DNA of 17,048 nucleotides from Candidatus Omnitrophica bacterium CG1_02_40_15 (GTDB lineage Bacteria > Omnitrophota > Gorgyraeia > Gorgyraeales > Gorgyraeaceae): positions 1-17,048 of the forward strand of contig MNVP01000050.1 in NCBI GenBank assembly GCA_001871815.1. Direction: 5' to 3'. Below the pieces are notes generated by a model, which was given only the letters and a program-made list of their open reading frames with translations, was not told the origin of the DNA and ran no database searches. The translations under genes were made by a program, and so were the position numbers. How positions within the stretch are numbered: the stretch's first letter is position 1; the number at the start of each line of letters is the position of its first letter. Below, piece by piece: positions 8,081-13,957 of this stretch.

Positions 8081-8093
8081 ATAATATAATATT

Positions 8094-8138
8094 CTTCGAG
8101 CGGTCACGAGAGCATATCACGTAAGCAAAGTCGAGAAG
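8094..8138. repeat. Family D repeat between the NuoH- and NuoB-like genes
   Basis: The block starts CTTCGAGCGGTCA and ends GTCGAGAAG. It shares these ends, in opposite orientation, with 9606-9651 and more loosely with 9683-9727, while the interior differs. It fills almost the entire gap between the two genes. Confidence 0.7.
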
Positions 8139-9053
8139 CTATTTACCGCCTATCGCCAATATCACTGCCACTACCGCCATTAACGTCATCTTCCCCCAAA
8201 AAAATCTTACTGCCTGGTCAATCCTTACGCGCGGATTTGTGTTCCTTATTAAAATTATTATAACTAAAAGTATTACATACTTCCATATACTTAAAAAATT
8301 AAACCCCTGCCAGAATAATGTTATCAAAAATAACGGCAAAGCCACCATCAGCATTGTTTTTGTAAGTTTAAATATAGCTAAAAGCATGCCTGAATATTCT
8401 ATATATGTGCCTGCCATAATCTCTGTCTCTGCCTCTGCCATATCAAAAGGCACAAACCCCAGCTTTGCCTGCATGCAGAATATCATAACAATAAACGCAA
8501 TAATACCGGAGAGGCTAGCGACAAAAGGGCCGTTCGTAGTCTGATAACTTATAATCTCGCTCAATCTCAAAAGCCCATGGCTCTTAATAATAGGTACGAT
8601 CAAGGAAATAATAAATGGTAATTCATACGCCATTACCAGTTTTATCTCTCTTGATACGCCAAGAGATGCCAAAGGATTCCCGCTCGCGGAAGCGCCCAAT
8701 ATAACAGCTATTGCAGGCAATGTCAAAAGATATAGGATTACAATAATATCTCCTGAAAAACCCTTTGAGCTAGGGTCTATGTTGATAAGCCATATAAATG
8801 TTGAGACTAGCGTAACAGCGCTAAGGCCTATCATAGGAGAGAGAAAAAATAATCCCTTTGATGCGGATCTTGGAACTGTAATCTCTTTTATGCTGAGCTT
8901 TACAATGTCCATCAATGGCTGGTACCACGGTGGGCCCACTCTCCACTGAACCCGCGCAGTAACTTTACGATCTATCCAGCTCGCCGCAAGGCCTATAATT
9001 GCTGTAAACAGAAAACCAGGAAATATTATATAATTAAACAGATATTTTATCAT
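8139..9053 (-). CDS. echB: Hydrogenase membrane subunit (NuoH-like, EchB type)
   Basis: A protein of about 304 residues with eight or so transmembrane helices, of the complex I subunit 1 (NuoH) family. Visible motifs are DRKVTARVQWRVGPPWYQP near the N-terminus, FDMAEAETEIMAGTYIEYSG in the middle and NPRVRIDQAVRFFW at the C-terminus. NuoH couples the redox arm to the ion-translocating arm and anchors the small and large subunits. I chose the ATG at 9053 (MIKYLFNY). The open frame extends to a TTG at 9098, but that extension is encoded by a palindromic repeat and is unlike the family. Confidence 0.92.
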   Translation of the reverse strand: MIKYLFNYIIFPGFLFTAIIGLAASWIDRKVTARVQWRVGPPWYQPLMDIVKLSIKEITVPRSASKGLFFLSPMIGLSAVTLVSTFIWLINIDPSSKGFSGDIIVILYLLTLPAIAVILGASASGNPLASLGVSREIKLVMAYELPFIISLIVPIIKSHGLLRLSEIISYQTTNGPFVASLSGIIAFIVMIFCMQAKLGFVPFDMAEAETEIMAGTYIEYSGMLLAIFKLTKTMLMVALPLFLITLFWQGFNFLSIWKYVILLVIIILIRNTNPRVRIDQAVRFFWGKMTLMAVVAVILAIGGK

Positions 9054-9062
9054 AGCTCGCTT

Positions 9063-9110
9063 CAAGACCAGGTCTTGTTCACAGTTTACTGTGCTCAAGA
9101 CCTGGTCTTG
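9063..9110. repeat. 48-bp inverted repeat made of self-palindromic arms
   Basis: CAAGACCAGGTCTTG (9063-9077) and its exact reverse complement CAAGACCTGGTCTTG (9096-9110) flank the palindrome CACAGTTTACTGTG (9080-9093). Each arm is itself nearly palindromic. It occupies the gap between the ferredoxin gene and the NuoH-like gene. Function unknown. Confidence 0.85.
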
Positions 9111-9113
9111 ATC

Positions 9114-9596
9114 TCACGGATGCACTTTCTTCCAAGGCACTACATGTACTGCCACGTGCTTGCCAACCAGATATATATCGTTTTTATCTGATTCTTCTAT
9201 CTCTATAAACTTCACTGCGTCAGAGATTGAACATGTCTTTACGCAGATAGGCTCTTCTTTATCGCTTCTATCTATGCAGGCATCGCACTGGGATATTATA
9301 TAAGGTATTGTATCTAACGGTATTGTGCCAAATGGGCACGCTAGACTGCAAGATTTACAAGAGATACAACGCATAGTAAAGCGTTTTATTATCCCGTCAG
9401 ACTGTCTCTCTATTGCTTCTTTTGGGCAGGCATTTACACATGGCGCTTCTTCGCAATGCCTGCAGATATACAAGAACTGCCCGATTTCCCTCAGGCGAGT
9501 TATGCCTGAATTTTTCGGGTGATAATAATAACTGCATTTAGCAGCCACTTCCCCACACTTATTCAATTTTTCCAAATCAACGAATAATTTTTTCAT
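9114..9596 (-). CDS. Electron-transfer ferredoxin of the CooF/HycB type
   Basis: A 160-residue cytoplasmic iron-sulfur protein. Three cysteine groups suit [4Fe-4S] clusters: residues 45-57 (CRHCEEAPCVNACP), 77-87 (CISCKSCSLACP), and 104-122 (CDAC, then CVKTC after ten residues). The usual fourth site at the N-terminus is reduced to Cys14 and Cys21 (KCGEVAAKC), so one site looks degenerate. Such proteins carry electrons to the NuoB-like subunit in CooF- and HycB-containing hydrogenases. It lies between the flavoprotein gene and the hydrogenase core, fitting a bridge between the diaphorase pair and the Ni-Fe module. The ATG at 9596 follows a repeat-rich gap. Confidence 0.87.
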   Translation of the reverse strand: MKKLFVDLEKLNKCGEVAAKCSYYYHPKNSGITRLREIGQFLYICRHCEEAPCVNACPKEAIERQSDGIIKRFTMRCISCKSCSLACPFGTIPLDTIPYIISQCDACIDRSDKEEPICVKTCSISDAVKFIEIEESDKNDIYLVGKHVAVHVVPWKKVHP

Positions 9597-9605
9597 GTTT
9601 TCGGA

Positions 9606-9727
9606 TTCTCGACTCCGCTCTCATAATCTGCCCTACTGACCGCTCGAAGAATAACATGTCCTGAGCTTGTCGAAGGATATTGTTCGAGCGAGTCCGCCAT
9701 TGCTACAGTGGCGGACGAGTCGAGAAC
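9606..9727. repeat. Two family D repeats and a shared GAGCTTGTCGAA string
   Basis: This gap holds a family D copy at 9606-9651 (inverted relative to 8094-8138), the string CCTGAGCTTGTCGAA around 9660-9675 that also occurs near 1190, and a third family D-like copy at 9683-9727. The last contains a hairpin with arms GTCCGCCA (9692-9699) and TGGCGGAC (9709-9716). No promoter was evident. Confidence 0.7.
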
Positions 9728-10557
9728 TAATCCCATATCTCATGTATATGATTTATCTTGTCATATCTGAATACCGGGCCGTCTTTACAGGCATAAAAGT
9801 TCCCAAGCCTGCAATGCCCGCATTTCCCAATGCCGCAGCTCATATTTTTTTCCATTGATAGATAAATCTGTTCCGGCTTATAACCTGTTTCCAAAAGCTT
9901 AAATGTAGTAAATTTCATCATTATAGGCGGCCCGCACACAATTGTTACGCTATTTTTAAGATTAATATCTAACTTATCAAGGGTTGTGGTCACAAGGCCT
10001 ACATTCCCTTTCCAGTTATCATCCTTTTTATCAACTGTTATTCTAAATTTAATCCTTTTTTTATCCAGCGATTGCCATTTATCTAGGACACTGCCTTTGT
10101 AAATTATGTCAGACGGAGTCTTAGAGCCACAGCAAAATAAGATGCTCTTATATTTTTCTATATCATGGGCCAGCGCCAAGAATAATGCCCTGAGCGGCGC
10201 AAGTCCTACTCCTCCGCCTACAAGTAAAATCTCCTTTCCTTCAAATTCAAAAAGAGGATATTCGTTTCCATAAGGCCCTCTTAGCCCAACCATATCGCCT
10301 TTCTTCAAATTATGAATCATGGAAGTAATTCTTCCTGCCTTCATTATAGTAATCTCTAATTTATCCTTTTCATACTGCGAAGATGACGGCGTAAAAGGAG
10401 CTTCTCCTTTGCCAGGGATACTCATTTCTATAAACTGCCCAGCCTTAAATTGTATTGGAGCTTCTGGTTTAAGCTTGAAAGTTTTTATAGTAGGGCTTTC
10501 CTCTATCACATTAAGCACTTCTGTCTTTATCGGCAAATACGGATTTTCTATCATCAT
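9727..10557 (-). CDS. Sulfhydrogenase gamma-like flavoprotein: FAD/NAD(P)H and [2Fe-2S] reductase
   Basis: A protein of about 276 residues of the ferredoxin-NADP+ reductase superfamily, closest by motif to sulfhydrogenase gamma/PyrK-like subunits. An N-terminal FAD-binding barrel (about 1-105) has KAGQFIEMSIPG and LRGPYGNEYPL. A nucleotide-binding domain follows, with VGGGVGLAPLRALF and VCGPPIMMKF. The C-terminus has SCGIGKCGHCRLGNFYACKDG, a Cx4Cx2Cx7C set fitting one [2Fe-2S] cluster. Predicted role: electron exchange between NAD(P)H and the iron-sulfur chain. The start is one of two adjacent ATGs (10557 or 10554); the open frame reaches a TTG at 10581 within a palindrome. It follows the beta subunit gene as in sulfhydrogenase operons. 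NADH versus NADPH cannot be told. Confidence 0.88.
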   Translation of the reverse strand: MMIENPYLPIKTEVLNVIEESPTIKTFKLKPEAPIQFKAGQFIEMSIPGKGEAPFTPSSSQYEKDKLEITIMKAGRITSMIHNLKKGDMVGLRGPYGNEYPLFEFEGKEILLVGGGVGLAPLRALFLALAHDIEKYKSILFCCGSKTPSDIIYKGSVLDKWQSLDKKRIKFRITVDKKDDNWKGNVGLVTTTLDKLDINLKNSVTIVCGPPIMMKFTTFKLLETGYKPEQIYLSMEKNMSCGIGKCGHCRLGNFYACKDGPVFRYDKINHIHEIWD

Positions 10558-10573
10558 TCCTGTATTATCCCAT

Positions 10574-10620
10574 CCAAACAACTTGACAAATCAACATTGT
10601 TGATTTGTCAAGTTGTTTGG
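10574..10620. repeat. 47-bp perfect palindrome between beta and gamma genes
   Basis: Arms of 23 bp beginning CCAAACAACTTGACAAATCA flank a single central base. The left-reading arm supplies the last four codons and the TGA stop of the beta subunit gene. The string CCAAACAACTT recurs at 16766-16776 just upstream of hypF. No U-tract follows in the direction of transcription. Confidence 0.9.
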
Positions 10621-11636
10621 AGTTTAGAAAGCACTTCGCGTATGTCTATTTTGCCTGGGCATGCCTCGGCGCATCTTCCGCAGCCAGTGCATCCAAATCT
10701 CCCTATCATATCAGGGAAAAAATTGAATTTTTTGTCAAAACGGTTTCTCAAGCGCTGCGCTAAACGTTTTCTCGGATTTGCGCCTCCTGCAACTCTTGCG
10801 AAAGAGAGCAGTAAACATGAATCCCACATCTTTAATCTTTCAAAACCATTTTCTTTTTTCTGGTCCATTAAAATAAAGCAGTGACACGCAGGGCATATCA
10901 TGTTGCAGGCGCCGCATTCAACGCATGTCTTTGAGACTTCTTCCCATAAACTTGAATCAAATTTACCCTTAAACGCAGGCTGTATGGAATCCTTCGGAGG
11001 GATCCTGCTTTTCTTTACATGCTCCAACAAGTCCTCTTTCAGCTTTTTTCTATTTGAGTCTCTTTTTTCTATATAAGAATCTGCGCTCTGAAATAATTTA
11101 AAGTATCCCTTTATAATCTTTTCTCCTTTATTAGACCCTGTTTCTGCCACATAACCATTGTCGAGTTCTGAAAGATTAATATCAAAACCTTCTGTAGGAT
11201 ATGGCATTATGCCTATTGCGACACAAAAACATGTATCTCCATAACATGTGCAATCGCTGGATATTATAAGCCCTGTTTCTCTTTTGGATATATAGAAAGG
11301 ATCGCGGAATGGCTCTTGGGCGTAGACATAGTCCATTACTTTAAAAGACACTAGGTCGCAGGATTTCGCGCCTATAATGGCTATAGGTTTTTCTTTTTTA
11401 TCTGAATCGTCTTTAGAAAAATATCCCGCTATTTTTGTCCTGGCAGGAAAATAGAAGCTCTTTATAGGCTCTACAGCTCTTATCTCTCCTATGACAGAAT
11501 CTCCCAGGCCATTTTCTCCTATTTTTCTGTAGAATCTTTTATTATCTGATTTTACAGGCGCAAAAACTTTATAGGTCTTAGACAAAGACTTTGCAAGTCT
11601 ATCAAGATTTGGTTTATTTATAAAATATAGATCCAC
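10608..11636 (-). CDS. Sulfhydrogenase beta-like iron-sulfur subunit (HydB/AsrA family)
   Basis: A 342-residue cytoplasmic protein of the family that includes sulfhydrogenase beta and anaerobic sulfite reductase A. Two C-terminal cluster motifs are visible: CVECGACNMICPACHC (Cys238-253) and CTGCGRCAEACPG (Cys316-326). Family-typical features upstream are GAKSCDL (Cys93), RDPFYISKR, and a Cys-rich CTCYGDTCFC (129-138). It is predicted to relay electrons between the gamma flavoprotein and the hydrogenase. The start is GTG at 11636, with AGAAGGG six bases upstream and a promoter about 45 bp further. The C-terminal LQTT and stop come from the palindrome. It may be the first gene of the hydrogenase operon. 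Confidence 0.88.
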   Translation of the reverse strand: MDLYFINKPNLDRLAKSLSKTYKVFAPVKSDNKRFYRKIGENGLGDSVIGEIRAVEPIKSFYFPARTKIAGYFSKDDSDKKEKPIAIIGAKSCDLVSFKVMDYVYAQEPFRDPFYISKRETGLIISSDCTCYGDTCFCVAIGIMPYPTEGFDINLSELDNGYVAETGSNKGEKIIKGYFKLFQSADSYIEKRDSNRKKLKEDLLEHVKKSRIPPKDSIQPAFKGKFDSSLWEEVSKTCVECGACNMICPACHCFILMDQKKENGFERLKMWDSCLLLSFARVAGGANPRKRLAQRLRNRFDKKFNFFPDMIGRFGCTGCGRCAEACPGKIDIREVLSKLQTT

Positions 11637-11642
11637 AGTTGT

Positions 11643-11708
11643 CCCTTCTTAGGCTTGAAATAAAAATTATCAATTATACTATATCATACTGGTAGGGATT
11701 AATGTCAA
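11643..11708 (-). promoter_or_regulatory. Sigma-70-like promoter of the hydrogenase operon
   Basis: On the minus strand a perfect TTGACA -35 box (11703-11708) is followed after 17 bp by GATATA (11680-11685), or after 19 bp by TATAGT (11678-11683) preceded by TG as an extended -10. The AGAAGGG ribosome site and GTG start follow. The predicted 5' leader is about 35 bases. Confidence 0.72.
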
Positions 11709-11744
11709 GTAAAATTTGCCAACTGGCGGTTAAATTTTGCTGAT

Positions 11745-11764
11745 GCCGCAAAGACTTTTGCGGC
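11745..11764. repeat. Small hairpin in the gap before the hydrogenase operon
   Basis: Perfect 8-bp arms GCCGCAAA and TTTGCGGC with a four-base loop, just after the stop of the NIL-ferredoxin gene. No T-run follows on either strand, so terminator function is unproven; it may still mark the end of the upstream transcript. Confidence 0.5.
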
Positions 11765-11770
11765 GCAAGT

Positions 11771-12178
11771 CTAAAAATGCAGCTCCATTGCGCGCGGAGG
11801 ACAGGCCTTAATGCATAACTCGCATGCAATGCACTTTGTATCGTAAAAAAGTACCTTACGAGTCAATGGGTCTGTTACTAATGCTCCTGTGGGGCATATT
11901 GGAACACATGCTCCACAATGAGTGCATTTAGCATCATTTCTTATTATATCTTTTGAAAGAGGCTGTGTTGTAACGCCAAGAGACTTTGCATATCTTAATG
12001 CCTTTTCAAGTTTTTCATCTTCGCCTGTAAGCTCCAGAACCATCAGCCCTTCTTCCCTAGGTGTAATATATGCTTTCAGTATATTGAACTCCAGGCCAAA
12101 GTTTTTTACCATCTTATATACTATTGGCTGGTCTACTAATCTGTGGGGAAATTTTAAAACAATTCTTTTAGAGCCCAT
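11771..12178 (-). CDS. NIL-domain ferredoxin (2x[4Fe-4S]), homocysteine-pathway type
   Basis: A 135-residue protein: an N-terminal NIL domain (about 1-76), then a bacterial ferredoxin domain with CTHCGACVPICP and CIACELCIKACP, each binding one [4Fe-4S] cluster. I chose the ATG at 12178 because AGGAG lies six bases upstream; an in-frame ATG at 12226 overlaps the UPF0280 stop (ATGA), but its 16 extra residues are encoded by a palindromic repeat. NIL-ferredoxins of this type, with UPF0280 (COG2122) and DUF39 (COG1900) proteins, were linked to homocysteine formation from sulfide in methanogens. The neighbouring UPF0280 gene supports that role. A redox role with the hydrogenase is an alternative. 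Confidence 0.85.
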   Translation of the reverse strand: MGSKRIVLKFPHRLVDQPIVYKMVKNFGLEFNILKAYITPREEGLMVLELTGEDEKLEKALRYAKSLGVTTQPLSKDIIRNDAKCTHCGACVPICPTGALVTDPLTRKVLFYDTKCIACELCIKACPPRAMELHF

Positions 12179-12191
12179 TTTGATCTCCTGC

Positions 12192-12221
12192 TGCAGGGAA
12201 CGGTCGGGATTGTCCCCTGCA
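12192..12221. repeat. Imperfect palindrome at the UPF0280/NIL-ferredoxin junction
   Basis: Arms TGCAGGGAAC and GTCCCCTGCA differ by one base and enclose ten bases. It resembles a diverged family C element (TGTAGGGGAC...). It sits between the two possible starts of the NIL-ferredoxin gene. Confidence 0.6.
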
Positions 12222-12222
12222 T

Positions 12223-12954
12223 TCATGTTAATTCTATATCTCCTATACTACCCAATTCTTTCCCAAGTATTACTACCGCAGCCTTAACCCCTTTTATAGA
12301 TAAAGCAAATTCAAGGCTTGGCGCAATATCTTTTTTTTCCTTAATCCTGTTGCACGTCGCAGTTGCGACCGCATCTGCCAAAGTCGCGGATTTAGCTATT
12401 ATAACACAAGCATCTGCTTTTCCAAAGCTTAAAGAATGGCCTACAGTGCCAGAAGATGTGCAAATCCCAAGAGGCGTATCCTCTGGTTTTATTTTTATAA
12501 AAATCTTATTGGAGAGAGGCGAATCGCCTGCGTAAATCGCAACTGTGCGAACTTTGCCTGATTTTATAAATATATCTCCGCCGTTTTCTATAATAACCTG
12601 TTTAGAATAGCTAAGAAGATCATTCCCTAAAAAATCATCTATGGCGCCTGCAACGCTTGCCATTGGCCCAACTCCTGCAAGTCCAGTTGTCCTGATCATT
12701 TCTTTTATAATATCTGAAGCCATTGGATCGTTTCTGATTGGTTCAAGACTTGTCATGAATTCAGGCCTTTTTTTTATGTAATCCTCTATCTCTTTCCTAT
12801 ATCTTTTTACAATATCTTCTGCAATATTTTTAATATCCTTTTCCGCAAAAATAAAAAGGTCTGTTTCTTTTACAATGACCTCTTGCGCAATAAGATCAGT
12901 ATCTTTACTCCATTCTCTATAAAATCTTTTTTGATAAACTTTACTTTTTGTCAT
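12223..12954 (-). CDS. UPF0280 family protein (ApbE-like superfamily, COG2122)
   Basis: A 243-residue soluble protein matching the UPF0280 family by its conserved GLAGVGPMASVAGAI (about 91-105), IENGGDIFI (122-130) and GICTSSGTVGHSLSFGKADA (163-181) segments. The fold is related to ApbE flavin transferases. In methanogens a member was genetically linked to homocysteine biosynthesis, perhaps as a persulfide carrier; Cys165 and Cys183 are candidates here, by inference. It lies four bases after hypE and its stop overlaps a possible start of the NIL-ferredoxin gene. The DUF39 partner is not in the window. Length is typical. Confidence 0.85.
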   Translation of the reverse strand: MTKSKVYQKRFYREWSKDTDLIAQEVIVKETDLFIFAEKDIKNIAEDIVKRYRKEIEDYIKKRPEFMTSLEPIRNDPMASDIIKEMIRTTGLAGVGPMASVAGAIDDFLGNDLLSYSKQVIIENGGDIFIKSGKVRTVAIYAGDSPLSNKIFIKIKPEDTPLGICTSSGTVGHSLSFGKADACVIIAKSATLADAVATATCNRIKEKKDIAPSLEFALSIKGVKAAVVILGKELGSIGDIELT

Positions 12955-12958
12955 ATTC

Positions 12959-13957
12959 TCAGCAAATCCTTGGAAGCTGCTCTCCTGTAATCATATCCAG
13001 TATCCTTAAGCCACCTGACTGAGTTTTGAGATAAACCTTTTCATCTTTTTCTTTTTTAACCTCGCCTATAATACTGGCATCTTTTCCAAGGGAATGCTTC
13101 TTCATCTTCGACAATATACTATCAGCAGAATCTTTAGAAACTGTTGCAATCAGCTTGCCTTCATTAGCCATGTATAATGGGTCAAAACCCAATATTTCAC
13201 ATAAAGTTCTTACAGGTTTCTTTATAGGAATATTTTTTTCTTCTATTGCAATGTTATAACCTGAGACAAGGCTGATTTCATTCAGAGTAGTAGCCAGTCC
13301 GCCTCTAGTAGGATCTCTCATAAATTTTATATCTTTACATATTATTGAAGATACTAATTTATTCAGAGGGCTGCAATCGCTTAAAATCCTGGCTTTAAAT
13401 TTCAATTCTTCCCTTGCTAGAAGTATTGAAGCAGCGTGGTCTCCTATAGTACCGCTTATTATAATCTTATCTCCTGGCTTTATCCTTGAAATAGTTATCT
13501 CTTGATTCTTAAACACCTCTCCTATGCCTGACGTATTTATAAATATCCCGTCAATAGCCCCTTTTTCAACAACCTTAAAATCCCCTGTTACTATATTTAC
13601 GCCTGCGGATTTACATGCATCTCTGATAGAAATTGTTATTTTCTCTAAATCAGCGTAACTAAATCCGTCTTCTACTATCATGCCACAGGATAAATATTTA
13701 GGCATTGCCCCTGAAACAGCCAAGTCATTCACTGTGCCGCACACTGAAAGTTTGCCAATATCTCCGCCTGGAAAAAATAAAGGCTTAACAACAAAAGAAT
13801 CAGTAGTGTAAGCGAGTTTTTCTGTCCCGGATTTTATAAGCGCAGCATCCCCGAGTTTATTCAGGAAAGGATTGTCCAGATTTTTTATAAATAAATCTTT
13901 TATCAAATTGTGCATCAGAGTTCCGCCGCTTCCATGTGAAAGAGTTATAGTTTTCAT
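12959..13957 (-). CDS. hypE: HypE, carbamoyl dehydratase for hydrogenase cyanide ligands
   Basis: A 332-residue protein of the PurM/AIR-synthetase-like family. Recognisable segments are SHGSGGTLMHNLI at the N-terminus, GDAALI, AYTTDSFVVKPLFFPGGDIG and VCGTVNDLAVSGA. The C-terminus ends LPRIC, the PRIC tail whose last cysteine (332) receives the carbamoyl group from HypF and carries the thiocyanate. It works in the cytoplasm with HypC-HypD to build the Fe(CN)2CO group. The ATG overlaps the hypD stop (ATGA), so the two are likely translationally coupled. Confidence 0.97.
   Translation of the reverse strand: MKTITLSHGSGGTLMHNLIKDLFIKNLDNPFLNKLGDAALIKSGTEKLAYTTDSFVVKPLFFPGGDIGKLSVCGTVNDLAVSGAMPKYLSCGMIVEDGFSYADLEKITISIRDACKSAGVNIVTGDFKVVEKGAIDGIFINTSGIGEVFKNQEITISRIKPGDKIIISGTIGDHAASILLAREELKFKARILSDCSPLNKLVSSIICKDIKFMRDPTRGGLATTLNEISLVSGYNIAIEEKNIPIKKPVRTLCEILGFDPLYMANEGKLIATVSKDSADSILSKMKKHSLGKDASIIGEVKKEKDEKVYLKTQSGGLRILDMITGEQLPRIC

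Noticed and set aside
6027..9098. Complex I (Nuo) operon
   Set aside because: The NuoD-like subunit retains both CxxC pairs of the Ni-Fe site (RICGICS and DPCYCCT), and hyp maturation genes are adjacent, so it is a hydrogenase.
9054..9098. N-terminal extension of the NuoH-like protein from the TTG at 9098
   Set aside because: The extension is encoded by a palindromic repeat and does not resemble the family; the ATG at 9053 gives the normal N-terminus.
11745..11764. Rho-independent terminator
   Set aside because: A good stem is present but no T-run follows on either strand.
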